NCBI GenBank assembly: GCA_017396725.1
Contig: JAFQLA010000208.1
Coordinates: 1-7,250, forward strand
DNA: 7,250 bases
Direction of reading: 5' to 3'
Source of the DNA: Oscillospiraceae bacterium
Lineage (GTDB): Bacteria; Bacillota_A; Clostridia; Oscillospirales; Oscillospiraceae
The notes under the pieces were generated by a model. It was given only the letters and a program-made list of their open reading frames with translations, was not told the DNA's origin and did not search any database. This document shows positions 1 through 6,052 of the stretch, piece by piece. The position numbers were made by a program, and so were the translations under genes. Positions within the stretch are counted from its first letter, which is position 1, and each line of letters starts with the position of its first letter.

Positions 1-144
1 AAGTAGGGCTGCGCAGCATACCAAAGCCTTCTCCTCGTCAGCCCACTCCAAGAGCACTTTGTCGCCGCCGTTGGCGGCTCAGGCGCGGCTGCCAGCGAAG
101 CTGACTGAGGGATTGTCTCAAAGACCTCCCCTTTGCGGCAGCTC
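1..144. repeat. Left-edge fragments of the modular hairpin repeat
   Basis: No gene is visible here. The stretch holds pieces of the repeat seen in better form at 1044-1213 and 7206-7250. GCTGCGCAGC at 8-17 is a perfect palindrome. CCTTCTCCTC at 28-37 resembles the first arm of the pyrimidine hairpin at 1149-1156, without its partner. GCCGCC-GTT-GGCGGC at 64-78 is a six-pair hairpin. Positions 85-100 carry GCGGCTG followed two bases later by AGCGAAG, then a CTGACTGAGGGATTGT tail. Positions 94-112 are an exact 19-base match to the complement of 7209-7227. The fragments lie just downstream of the leftward membrane protein gene, so their hairpins might end its transcript, but no clear T-run terminator is seen. 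Confidence 0.6.
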
Positions 145-918
145 TCAGCGGCTCTGCCGCTTGCCCCGGGGCGCCGCCTCTGCCTCGGCGGCGAGAGCAA
201 AGCCCACCTCCGCGGCGCTCATGCCAAGGAGCATCAAAATCTCGCTGATGCCGTGGCCGTCAGCAAGGGCGGTAAGGGTCAGCAGCAAAGCCACAAAGGT
301 GAAAAAGGCAAAACGGCGGAAGCCGCGGCCGTGATAGAAAAGACCGCAGAGGGTGTAGAAGGCCAGCGTGTGGCACACCAGCGCCAGCAGCTCCACATAG
401 TAGCTCTGCAGCACGGGATCCACCGCGTAGAGCCGATAGCTGGCGATGAGCTGCACCACAGCGCAGCAAACCGCGGCGATGAGGTACACGCCCTCGCCCT
501 CTTCTCTCTGACTCAGCGCCTTCACGGTGCCGAAGAGGCATACCCCCGCCACCACCAGAAAAGCGCCGGCGGCAAGGCTCAGCACGTCCCGCGTCACGGC
601 AACGCCCTTGAAAACCTCCAGACCGCCGCCGATGATCATCGCCAGCGCCCCGCCTACGGCAAGGGTCTTGGCCCCCTGCTTTCCCTCCATGGAAAAGAGG
701 GCCGCGAATTCCATCTTGGGGGCAAGGGTGCCCCGCAGCGCCAGGGCAAAGCCCGCCACGGCAAGAAGGATCACCGCCGCCACGGCGATGGCGTAGGGAT
801 TGGCGCGGACAGCAAGGCCGGTGTGGGGTTCAAAGCCGGTTTTTTGCTGCATCATGCGCAGGAAAAAGCCCGCCGCGCCCAGAATGGCGGCAAGGATGGT
901 GTATCGGCGAATCTGCAT
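145..918 (-). CDS. Multi-pass membrane protein of unknown function (257 aa)
   Basis: I do not recognise the family. The protein is 257 residues and strongly hydrophobic, with about eight probable membrane segments near residues 6-22, 42-61, 85-101, 112-130, 143-161, 174-194, 201-219 and 222-242, joined by short loops. It is probably an integral cytoplasmic-membrane protein; no catalytic or transport motif stands out. The frame stays open upstream to 984, but the ATG at 918 is chosen because GGAGGT sits six bases before it. The upstream 22 residues lack hydrophobic character and fall in intergenic-type sequence. The last five codons (KRQSR) and the approach to the stop lie in sequence matching the hairpin repeat (148-162 against 1074-1088, 14 of 15 bases), so the C-terminal tail may be repeat-derived. 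The best promoter candidate is distant, at 1291-1319, implying a leader of roughly 365 nt full of hairpins. Confidence 0.8.
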   Translation of the reverse strand: MQIRRYTILAAILGAAGFFLRMMQQKTGFEPHTGLAVRANPYAIAVAAVILLAVAGFALALRGTLAPKMEFAALFSMEGKQGAKTLAVGGALAMIIGGGLEVFKGVAVTRDVLSLAAGAFLVVAGVCLFGTVKALSQREEGEGVYLIAAVCCAVVQLIASYRLYAVDPVLQSYYVELLALVCHTLAFYTLCGLFYHGRGFRRFAFFTFVALLLTLTALADGHGISEILMLLGMSAAEVGFALAAEAEAAPRGKRQSR

Positions 919-936
919 ATCGTGACCTCCAAATTG

Positions 937-957
937 AGTGAATGGGTAATGGTGAAA
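937..957. repeat. Degenerate heptamer repeat, three units
   Basis: AGTGAAT, GGGTAAT and GGTGAAA follow each other without gaps just upstream of the membrane protein's ribosome binding site. They resemble the cleaner AGTGAA(T/G) heptamers at 7179-7199. Three imperfect units is a weak signal alone. The support comes from the second occurrence, also in an intergenic region carrying hairpin repeat units. Confidence 0.4.
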
Positions 958-1043
958 AGCGGATAGGGAACGGGGGAGCCGCACCCTGCCTCTTAGGCGC
1001 GGCTGGTTTCCGCGAGGATTTTTTTGTCTCTTACCTCATATGC

Positions 1044-1142
1044 CTCCCCTTGTCAGGGGATACGATAGCCCTTGCGGCTTTGCCGCTTAGGGATATCCTA
1101 TGCCGCTTGCGGCTGGTGCCTGCGAAGCAGGCGGAGGGGTAG
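1044..1142 (+). repeat. Modular hairpin repeat, unit A
   Basis: There are three successive hairpin elements. First is TCCCCT-TGTC-AGGGGA (1045-1060). Then come GC-rich hairpins: GCGGC-TTT-GCCGC (1074-1086), flanked by CCCT and AGGG that can extend the stem, and GCCGC-TT-GCGGC (1102-1113). Last is GCCTGC-GAA-GCAGGC (1118-1132), followed by GGAGGGGTA. The same order occurs in unit B. The unit does not encode a transposase, so if mobile it would be non-autonomous. The strand given is the orientation in which the GAA loop reads forward. Confidence 0.65.
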
Positions 1143-1148
1143 TTCAAG

Positions 1149-1213
1149 CCTTCTCCTTGAGGAGAAGGTGTCAGCCGCCTGCGGCTGCTGTCTGCGAAGC
1201 AGACTGATGAGGG
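1149..1213 (+). repeat. Modular hairpin repeat, unit B
   Basis: Three hairpins lie in tandem: CCTTCTCC-TTGA-GGAGAAGG (1149-1168), CAGCCGC-CT-GCGGCTG (1172-1187) and GTCTGC-GAA-GCAGAC (1190-1204), followed by TGATGAGGG. Each stem is perfectly paired. Arms differ from unit A and from the right-edge unit, but element order and the GAA loop are the same. It follows unit A after six bases. Confidence 0.7.
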
Positions 1214-1216
1214 TAC

Positions 1217-1234
1217 TTCGTGCCGCGGCACGAA
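1217..1234. repeat. 18-bp perfect palindrome
   Basis: TTCGTGCCGCGGCACGAA is its own reverse complement over all 18 bases. It lies four bases after the TGATGAGGG tail of unit B. It could be the outer end of the repeat array, a protein binding site, or a strong RNA hairpin in the presumed leader of the leftward membrane protein gene. It has no T-run expected of a terminator. Confidence 0.6.
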
Positions 1235-1290
1235 ATTCCCTTAAGAGCAAGGCAAATCAACCCGCCGCAGCCCCCTTTTTCTCATTTTCC

Positions 1291-1319
1291 AGTATAGCAC
1301 GCATCCCTGCCCGGCGCAA
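1291..1319 (-). promoter_or_regulatory. Leftward promoter candidate with extended -10
   Basis: Read on the minus strand, TTGCGC is followed after 17 bases by TATACT, and TGC immediately precedes the -10 (TGn extended motif). Initiation would fall near 1284. The next credible gene in that direction is the membrane protein starting at 918, so the transcript would carry both hairpin units and the palindrome as a leader. No ribosome binding site with a convincing gene is seen in between. Confidence 0.5.
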
Positions 1320-1432
1320 GGGCGGCCTTGCCCCAGCACTCCGCCGAGCAGTAGAGCTTCCCCACCGCCGCGTTCTTGCCCTGTTGCGACCGGTGTAGGA
1401 TATATCTAAGCAGAAAAGCGCTCCGTCTCCCC

Positions 1433-1461
1433 TTGCACTCCATCCCCCCATGGGGTAAAAT
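1433..1461 (+). promoter_or_regulatory. Sigma-A-type promoter of the YxjI-like gene
   Basis: TTGCAC and TAAAAT are separated by exactly 17 bases. Transcription would start near 1468 and give a leader of about 45 nt, with the ribosome binding site at 1502-1506. No operator or riboswitch is apparent. Confidence 0.65.
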
Positions 1462-1512
1462 GGTGTCAGATCCTGACGCACCTTGTCGAAAACCGTCGAA
1501 GGGAGGACGATT

Positions 1513-1986
1513 ATGAAGCTTTTATTCAAGCAGCGGTTTTTCTCGTGGTTCGATAGCTACGATATTTATGATGAAGCCGGCAACACCCTCTATACCGTCA
1601 AGGGCCAGCTGGCATGGGGCCACCTCCTGCGCGTTTACGATGCTTACGGCAATGAGGTGGGCTGCGTGAAGGAAAAGGTCCTCACGTGGCTGCCCAAGTT
1701 CGAGATGTACTTGGGCGGGGCCTACGCGGGGTGCATCCGCAAGGAGTTTTCCTTTTTCACCCCCCGCTTCACCGTGGAGTATAACGGCTGGCAGGTGGAG
1801 GGCAACTGGCTGGAGTGGAACTACGCCATTATGAACGGCGCGGGCTATCAGGTGGCCTCCGTCTCCAAGGAGATCTGGAACTGGACGGATACCTATGTCA
1901 TCGATGTCCCCGACCCGCGGGACGCCCTGTGCGCTTTGATGCTGGTGCTTGCCATCGACGCGGAAAAATGCTCCCGCCGGAATTGA
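1513..1986 (+). CDS. YxjI/LURP-one-related (tubby C-like fold) protein
   Basis: The 157-residue product resembles the LURP-one-related/YxjI family (DUF567), which adopts the tubby C-terminal-like beta-barrel. Family length is about 160 residues, so this appears complete. Visible features are the N-terminal FKQRFFSWFDSYDIYDEAGN segment with the typical aromatic and turn pattern, repeated beta-strand blocks of the type 'Y-D-x-x-G-N' near residues 16-24 and 41-47, and a hydrophobic final helix near residues 137-149. There is no signal peptide. Biochemical role is unknown; tubby-like folds can bind lipids, but nothing here shows that. The ATG at 1513 is chosen over the in-frame one at 1483 because GGAGG lies six bases ahead and the family pattern starts directly at this methionine. 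It is a single-gene unit with its own promoter and a terminator shared with convergent mnmG. Confidence 0.82.
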   Translation: MKLLFKQRFFSWFDSYDIYDEAGNTLYTVKGQLAWGHLLRVYDAYGNEVGCVKEKVLTWLPKFEMYLGGAYAGCIRKEFSFFTPRFTVEYNGWQVEGNWLEWNYAIMNGAGYQVASVSKEIWNWTDTYVIDVPDPRDALCALMLVLAIDAEKCSRRN

Positions 1987-1997
1987 GTTTATAACGC

Positions 1998-2032
1998 AAA
2001 AAGAAGAGTCCCTGAAGGGGACTCTTCTTTTT
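1998..2032. terminator. Bidirectional terminator between YxjI-like gene and mnmG
   Basis: AAGAAGAGTCCC (2001-2012) pairs perfectly with 2018-2029 around a five-base loop, and flanking A and T runs extend the pairing to 1998-2032. On the plus strand the stem runs into TTTTTATTT. On the minus strand it ends in a T run as well, so it can serve both genes. Its right edge overlaps the last bases of the mnmG stop codon at 2031-2033. Confidence 0.88.
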
Positions 2033-3896
2033 ATTTCTCCAGATAGATCATCAGCGCCGTCATGTCCGCGGGGGATACGCCGCTGATGCGGCCGGCCTGC
2101 CCCAGACTTGCCGGGCGGATGGCGGCGAGCTTTTCCCGCGCCTCCAGACGAAGGCCCTGAATGCCGCTGTAGTCGATGTCCTCGGGGATGGCGCGGCGCT
2201 CCATGCGGGCAAAGTCCGCGATGTCACGCTCCTGCCGCCGGATGTACCCCTCGTACTTCACGTTGATCTCCACGGCCTCGGCGATCTCGTCGGATACCTC
2301 GGCGCAGACGGCGTCAAAGGCACGCAGATCGTCATAGTGCACCTGCGGGCGGCGCAGCAGGGAAATGAGGGACGCGCCGTCGGTCACGGCGGAGGTGCCG
2401 CGGCTCTCCAAAAAGGCGTTGAGCTTTTCGCTGGGGGGAAGGCCCGTAGACTCCATGCGGCGGATCTCACGGCGGACGGCGTCGTACTTTTCCGTGACCC
2501 GCGCCATGCGCTCTTCACTCACAAGGCCCATCTTCACCCCGATGGGGCAAAGGCGCTCGTCGGCGTTATCCTGCCGCAGCACAAGGCGGTACTCGCTGCG
2601 GCTGGTCATAATGCGGTAGGGCTCCTCCGTGCCCTTGGTCACAAGGTCATCGATGAGGGTGCCGATGTAGCTTTCGCTGCGGGAGAGGATGATGGGCTCC
2701 TGGCCCTTAATTTTCCGCGCGGCGTTGACCCCTGCCATAAAGCCCTGCACGGCGGCCTCCTCATAACCCGAAGAGCCGTTGAACTGCCCCGCGCCGTAAA
2801 GGCCGGGGACTTTTTTCGTCTCCAGCGTGGGGAGCAATTCCGTGGGGTCGATGCACTCATACTCGATGGCGTAGGCGGGGCGGGTCATCTCCACATTTTC
2901 CAAACCCGGGATGGTGCGCAGCATTTCCAGCTGCACATCTTCAGGAAGCGACGAGGAGAGCCCCTGAATATAAAGCTCGTGGGTGTTAAGGCCCATGGGC
3001 TCAATAAAGAGCTGATGGCGCTCCTTATCGGGAAAGCGCACAAGCTTGGTTTCGATGGAGGGGCAGTAGCGGGGGCCCACCCCCTCGATGACCCCCGAAT
3101 AGAGGGGGGAGCGGTGGAGGTTGGCGCGGATGATCTCATGGGTGCGCGCATTGGTGTAAGTGAGATAGCACACCGCGCGGTTGCAAAGGGGCGTATCCGT
3201 CTCGTAGGAGAAGGGCACGGGGGTCTCGTCCCCCTCCTGCAGCTCCATTTGGGAGAAATCCACGCTCTTGCGGTTGATGCGGGGCGGCGTGCCGGTTTTG
3301 AAGCGGCGCAGGGAAAGCCCCATTTCCTTCAGCCGTGCCGTAAGGGCGTTGGCGGGATGGAGCCCGTCAGGCCCGCTTTCGCGGATGCACTCGCCCACGA
3401 TGGTGCGGCCGGAGAGGAAGGTGCCCGAGCAGATGATGGCGGCCTTCACGGCGAAAACCGCCCCCGTCTCCGTGACCACGGAGGCCACCTTTCCCTCGCT
3501 ATCGAGGCGGATGTCGATGACTTCCGCCTGACGCAGCAGGAGATTTTCCTGCGCTTCCAGCGTCTCTTTCATGACCTCCTGATAGGCGCGGCGATCCGCC
3601 TGCGCCCGCAGGGAGTGGACGGCGGGGCCCTTGCCGCGGTTCAAAAGGCGGTACTGGATGCAGGCTTTGTCGGCGGCCTTGGCCATTTCCCCGCCCAAAG
3701 CGTCCAGCTCACGGACGAGGTGACCCTTGCCCGTGCCCCCCACGGCGGGGTTGCAGGGCATGTTGCCCACAGCGTCCAGATTGATGGTAAAGCACACGGT
3801 CTTCATGCCGAGGCGTGCGGCGGCCAGAGCGGCTTCGATGCCGGCGTGACCCGCGCCGATGACGGCGATATCCAATTGTCCTGCCAAATATTCCAT
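2031..3896 (-). CDS. mnmG: tRNA uridine-5-carboxymethylaminomethyl modification enzyme MnmG (GidA)
   Basis: MnmG works with MnmE to install the (carboxymethyl)aminomethyl group at C5 of the wobble uridine of certain tRNAs, using FAD, NADH and methylene-tetrahydrofolate or glycine. The 621-residue length matches the family. The Rossmann FAD motif is GAGHAG at residues 14-19. The two family cysteines are present: C48 in MPCNPAVGG and the one in GPRYCPSIE. The second family signature, [17 protein letters not shown], and the typical C-terminus RISGVSPAD are also there. Three consecutive ATGs (3902, 3899, 3896) can start it. The last is chosen because [19 protein letters not shown] aligns without a gap to Bacillus-type MnmG starts and because a GAGG lies seven bases ahead. 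From the first ATG the gene overlaps the upstream stop as ATGA, so it is translationally linked to the phosphoesterase. mnmE and rsmG, frequent neighbours, are absent from the window. Confidence 0.97.
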   Translation of the reverse strand: MEYLAGQLDIAVIGAGHAGIEAALAAARLGMKTVCFTINLDAVGNMPCNPAVGGTGKGHLVRELDALGGEMAKAADKACIQYRLLNRGKGPAVHSLRAQADRRAYQEVMKETLEAQENLLLRQAEVIDIRLDSEGKVASVVTETGAVFAVKAAIICSGTFLSGRTIVGECIRESGPDGLHPANALTARLKEMGLSLRRFKTGTPPRINRKSVDFSQMELQEGDETPVPFSYETDTPLCNRAVCYLTYTNARTHEIIRANLHRSPLYSGVIEGVGPRYCPSIETKLVRFPDKERHQLFIEPMGLNTHELYIQGLSSSLPEDVQLEMLRTIPGLENVEMTRPAYAIEYECIDPTELLPTLETKKVPGLYGAGQFNGSSGYEEAAVQGFMAGVNAARKIKGQEPIILSRSESYIGTLIDDLVTKGTEEPYRIMTSRSEYRLVLRQDNADERLCPIGVKMGLVSEERMARVTEKYDAVRREIRRMESTGLPPSEKLNAFLESRGTSAVTDGASLISLLRRPQVHYDDLRAFDAVCAEVSDEIAEAVEINVKYEGYIRRQERDIADFARMERRAIPEDIDYSGIQGLRLEAREKLAAIRPASLGQAGRISGVSPADMTALMIYLEK

Positions 3897-3898
3897 CA

Positions 3899-4738
3899 TC
3901 ATGCCTCGCTTTCCAAAGTGATCACCGCCACCTGCGGCGGGTTATTGAAGCGGAAGGTGCGGCCCACGTTGCCGATACCCCGTGAGACGAAGAGGGTGGA
4001 TGCAAAATCGGTGTAGAACCCGTCCGTCCAAGTGGGGAAGAGATCCCGCTCCACCCCCACAAGGCCGTCGGTAAAGGGCAGGCGGATGAGTCCGCCGTGG
4101 CCGTGGCCCGAGAGGATGAGGTCGGCGCCAAGGGGCGCGTAAATATCGTAGAGATTGTTGCGGTGTGCCAAAAGGATCCAGAAGGGGTCGCCGTGGGCGG
4201 CGTAGAGCTCGGCGGAAACCTGAGCGGGAGTTTTCTGATCGGCGTAGCCGTTGGGATCCTCGATCCCCGCAAGGATGAGGGTGTCGTCCCCCCGCGTAAG
4301 GGGCACGAATTCGGTGCGCAGGCAGGTGATGCCCTGAGACTCCAAAAGGTCCATAAACTCCTCGGCGCAGCCTGCGGCCCACTCGTGGTTGCCCGTCACA
4401 TAATAGGTGGGGGCGATGGCGGGCAGGGCTTCGGTGATGTGGGAAACTGCGTCGATGGCGCAGTTTTCGTCCACCAAGTCCCCCGTCAGCACGATGGCGT
4501 CGGGGGCGGCGGCGGAAACGGCTTCCAAAAGCCCCTCGGGGGCGGCGCCGTGGAGATCGCTGAGCTGCACTATGGTGAAGCCGTTAAACTCCGCGCCCAG
4601 ACGCTCTGACGCAAAGGTGAACTCCTCCACCGAAAGGGCGGTATTGGAGCGATAGAGCATCACACCGAGGGCGATGGCGCAGAGAAGCAGCAGCCATCTT
4701 GCTATGCGGTTTTTGGAGCGGCGGGCGCGTTTTGCCAT
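3899..4738 (-). CDS. Membrane-anchored calcineurin-like metallophosphoesterase
   Basis: This 279-residue protein has all the metal-binding blocks of the calcineurin-like phosphoesterase superfamily: SDLHG (D61, H63), TGDLVD (D87), TGNHEW (N117, H118), AHRN (H192) and SGHGHGG (H212, H214). A basic N-terminus followed by one hydrophobic segment (about residues 14-29) without a clear cleavage site suggests a membrane anchor with the enzyme domain outside. The closest named group I can suggest is the YkuE/YaeI-like phosphoesterases, some of which act on lipid substrates; the substrate here cannot be read from sequence. The frame is open to 5032, but the start at 4738 has GGAGG five bases upstream, and the longer version would run into the divergent lipoprotein gene. 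It overlaps the first possible ATG of mnmG and probably shares a transcript with it. Confidence 0.92.
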   Translation of the reverse strand: MAKRARRSKNRIARWLLLLCAIALGVMLYRSNTALSVEEFTFASERLGAEFNGFTIVQLSDLHGAAPEGLLEAVSAAAPDAIVLTGDLVDENCAIDAVSHITEALPAIAPTYYVTGNHEWAAGCAEEFMDLLESQGITCLRTEFVPLTRGDDTLILAGIEDPNGYADQKTPAQVSAELYAAHGDPFWILLAHRNNLYDIYAPLGADLILSGHGHGGLIRLPFTDGLVGVERDLFPTWTDGFYTDFASTLFVSRGIGNVGRTFRFNNPPQVAVITLESEA

Positions 4739-4757
4739 AAAAGCCTCCAAACCATAA

Positions 4758-4769
4758 TATCCTAGGATA
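4758..4769. promoter_or_regulatory. 12-bp perfect palindrome at phosphoesterase transcription start
   Basis: TATCCTAGGATA is a perfect 12-bp palindrome. It lies between the proposed -10 box of the leftward promoter and the ribosome binding site, where a bound regulator would block initiation. A palindrome of this size can also occur by chance. Confidence 0.3.
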
Positions 4770-4798
4770 ATGATAGCACAAACAGCGGCAAGAGAAAA
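4770..4798 (-). promoter_or_regulatory. Promoter candidate for the phosphoesterase-mnmG operon
   Basis: On the minus strand TTTTCT is followed after 17 bases by TATCAT, which has TGC directly before it (extended -10). Initiation near 4763 would leave a leader of about 25 nt with GGAGG in place. A second -10-like TATTAT at 4754-4759 is a weaker alternative because its leader would be very short. Confidence 0.45.
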
Positions 4799-4865
4799 GA
4801 GGAAAGATGCGCGGGGCAAAATGACGGGGGAATAAAGGCTCCCCGCGGATGAGGGTGCCCCCCTA

Positions 4866-4894
4866 TAGACAAAATTCGACAAATATCGTAAAAT
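4866..4894 (+). promoter_or_regulatory. Sigma-A-type promoter of the DUF3048 lipoprotein gene
   Basis: TAGACA and TAAAAT are 17 bases apart, each one base from consensus. Transcription would begin near 4901, leaving a leader of about 22 nt with a G-rich ribosome binding site (4910-4915) seven bases before the ATG. Confidence 0.7.
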
Positions 4895-4922
4895 AGAGCC
4901 ATCAAAAAAGGGGGGTCTGCCT

Positions 4923-6014
4923 ATGAAGCGTCGTGTATCCGCACTGTTTCTTGCTTTGCTGCTGCTTTTGTCCCTTCCCGCCTGCGGCGGAAAAGAGCCG
5001 CCTGTGGAGGCGGAAAAGCCCACCGTGGACATGACCCCCGTGGTGAAAGACCCGCCTGCGGTGGAGCCTCCCGTGGAAGAGGAGGTCTACGAAGGGCCGT
5101 GGAACCCGCTGACGGGGCTTCCCTGCGAAACGGACCTCTCCAACGCCCGCCCCTACGCCATCATGCTCAATAACCTGCAAAAGGCCCTGCCCCAGTACGG
5201 CGTCGCCAAGGCGGATATCATTTACGAAGTCCCTGCCGAGGGCGGCATCACCCGCATGCTGGGCATTTTCACCGATATCACCGACCTTGGCAATGTGGGC
5301 TCCATCCGCTCCGCCCGTGACTATTATGTGCAGATCGCCCGCGGGCATGACGCACTCTATGTCCACGCAGGGGGCAGCCCCGGGGCATACGACCTCATCG
5401 CCAACGCGGGGATCGACAGTATTGACGGTATCAAAGGCGCCTATAACGCCATCTTCTGGCGGGACGCTACCCGCAAAGCCGTGGCGGGCTACGAGCATTC
5501 TCTCTTCCTCACCGCAAGCGAGCTTAAAGCCTACGCCGAGGAAAACCGCACCATGACCCATCGGGATGGTTATGTTCCCTCCCTCACCTTCGCCGCTGAC
5601 GGCACCCCCGACGGGGAAGCCGCCGCAAATGTGAAAGTCACCTACTATTCCGGCGGCAAGACCACCGCCTTCAGCTATGATGAGGCCGCGGGCGGCTATC
5701 TTGTAAGCCAGTATAACGGCAAATATGTGGACGGGCAGACGGGTGAGCAGCTGCTGCGGGAAAATGTTCTGGTGCTTTTCTGCAATATCAATAAGATCGC
5801 GGGGGACAGCGCGGGCCGCCTGAGCGTGGATATCGTGGGCAGCGGCACGGGCTACTTCGCCTGCGGCGGCAAGTATACCGAGATCAACTGGAGCAAATCC
5901 ACCGCCACAAGCGAGATCGTCTATACCCTTGCCGACGGTTCGCCCCTGACTCTTGGCGCCGGCACAAGCTATGTCTGCGTCGCCCCTCTGGGCGCAAGCG
6001 TCAGCTTTGAGTAA
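4923..6014 (+). CDS. YerB-family (DUF3048) lipoprotein
   Basis: The 363-residue product begins with a lipoprotein signal peptide: basic MKRR, a leucine-rich core, and the lipobox LPAC with the lipidated cysteine at residue 21. A proline- and glutamate-rich linker (about 22-58) follows. The DUF3048 domain then begins at NPLTGLP (61-67) and includes RPYAIMLNN (76-84), ADIIYEVPAEGGITRML (about 97-113), GSIRSARDYY (127-136) and HDALYVHAGGSP (142-153). The C-terminal part (about 237-357) carries GRLSVDIVGSGTGYFACGG, as in family members. It should sit on the outer face of the membrane. The family's function is not firmly known. The length fits a complete protein. The start is supported by the promoter, the G-rich ribosome binding site and the signal peptide. 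It is transcribed alone, divergently from the phosphoesterase operon. Confidence 0.93.
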   Translation: MKRRVSALFLALLLLLSLPACGGKEPPVEAEKPTVDMTPVVKDPPAVEPPVEEEVYEGPWNPLTGLPCETDLSNARPYAIMLNNLQKALPQYGVAKADIIYEVPAEGGITRMLGIFTDITDLGNVGSIRSARDYYVQIARGHDALYVHAGGSPGAYDLIANAGIDSIDGIKGAYNAIFWRDATRKAVAGYEHSLFLTASELKAYAEENRTMTHRDGYVPSLTFAADGTPDGEAAANVKVTYYSGGKTTAFSYDEAAGGYLVSQYNGKYVDGQTGEQLLRENVLVLFCNINKIAGDSAGRLSVDIVGSGTGYFACGGKYTEINWSKSTATSEIVYTLADGSPLTLGAGTSYVCVAPLGASVSFE

Positions 6015-6019
6015 CAACA

Positions 6020-6052
6020 AAAGAGAGAGCCTTTTGGCTCTCTCTCTTTTTA
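6020..6052. terminator. Bidirectional terminator between lipoprotein gene and 52-aa gene
   Basis: A ten-pair stem (6022-6031 with 6036-6045) around a TTTT loop is followed by CTTTTTAT on the plus strand, six bases after the lipoprotein stop codon. On the minus strand the stem runs into TTTTGTTGTT, so it can also end the small leftward gene, whose stop codon (6050-6052) borders it. Confidence 0.85.

Larger units (their letters stand above)
919..1512. other. Gene-free region between divergent genes
   Basis: This is the longest stretch without a gene. From left to right it contains the ribosome binding site of the leftward membrane protein gene (925-930), the degenerate heptamers (937-957), a decayed repeat copy around 995-1017 that shares GCGGCTGGT and a nearby GCGA with the unit at 1109-1127, two full hairpin repeat units (1044-1213), an 18-bp palindrome (1217-1234), a leftward promoter candidate (1291-1319) and the rightward promoter of the YxjI-like gene (1433-1461). 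Open frames crossing it run through the hairpins, have no ribosome binding site and give no recognisable protein. Nothing stands out between about 1320 and 1430. Confidence 0.7.

Noticed and set aside
133..966. 277-residue plus-strand frame opposite the membrane protein
   Set aside because: The composition is histidine-, glycine- and lysine-rich as expected from the complement of a hydrophobic gene. It has no ribosome binding site, while the minus frame has membrane segments and GGAGGT.
998..1025. Hairpin CGCGG/CCGCG followed by seven T on the plus strand, terminator-like
   Set aside because: No plus-strand gene lies upstream, the loop is seven bases and the stem only five pairs. It is better read as a decayed copy of the GCGGCTG repeat followed by a chance T run.
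1044..1213. CRISPR array
   Set aside because: The repeated elements are self-complementary hairpins with differing arms and no regular spacers of constant length, and there are no cas genes.
1031..1231. Short minus-strand frame through the repeat units
   Set aside because: It is made entirely of hairpin repeat sequence and has no ribosome binding site.
1257..1529. 90-residue minus-strand frame beginning inside the YxjI-like gene
   Set aside because: It covers that gene's promoter and start in antisense and gives no recognisable protein. Its N-terminus is the complement of the ribosome binding site region.
2337..4016. 559-residue open frame on the plus strand opposite mnmG
   Set aside because: It lies antisense to an unmistakable MnmG with all family signatures. 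It is an open complement of GC-rich coding DNA with no ribosome binding site or recognisable domain.
4739..5032. N-terminal extension of the phosphoesterase frame by 98 residues
   Set aside because: It would overlap the divergent promoter and the lipoprotein start, and a GGAGG directly precedes the 4738 start.
4902..6020. 372-residue open frame on the minus strand opposite the lipoprotein gene
   Set aside because: It is the antisense shadow of the DUF3048 gene, and it crosses that gene's terminator and ribosome binding site.
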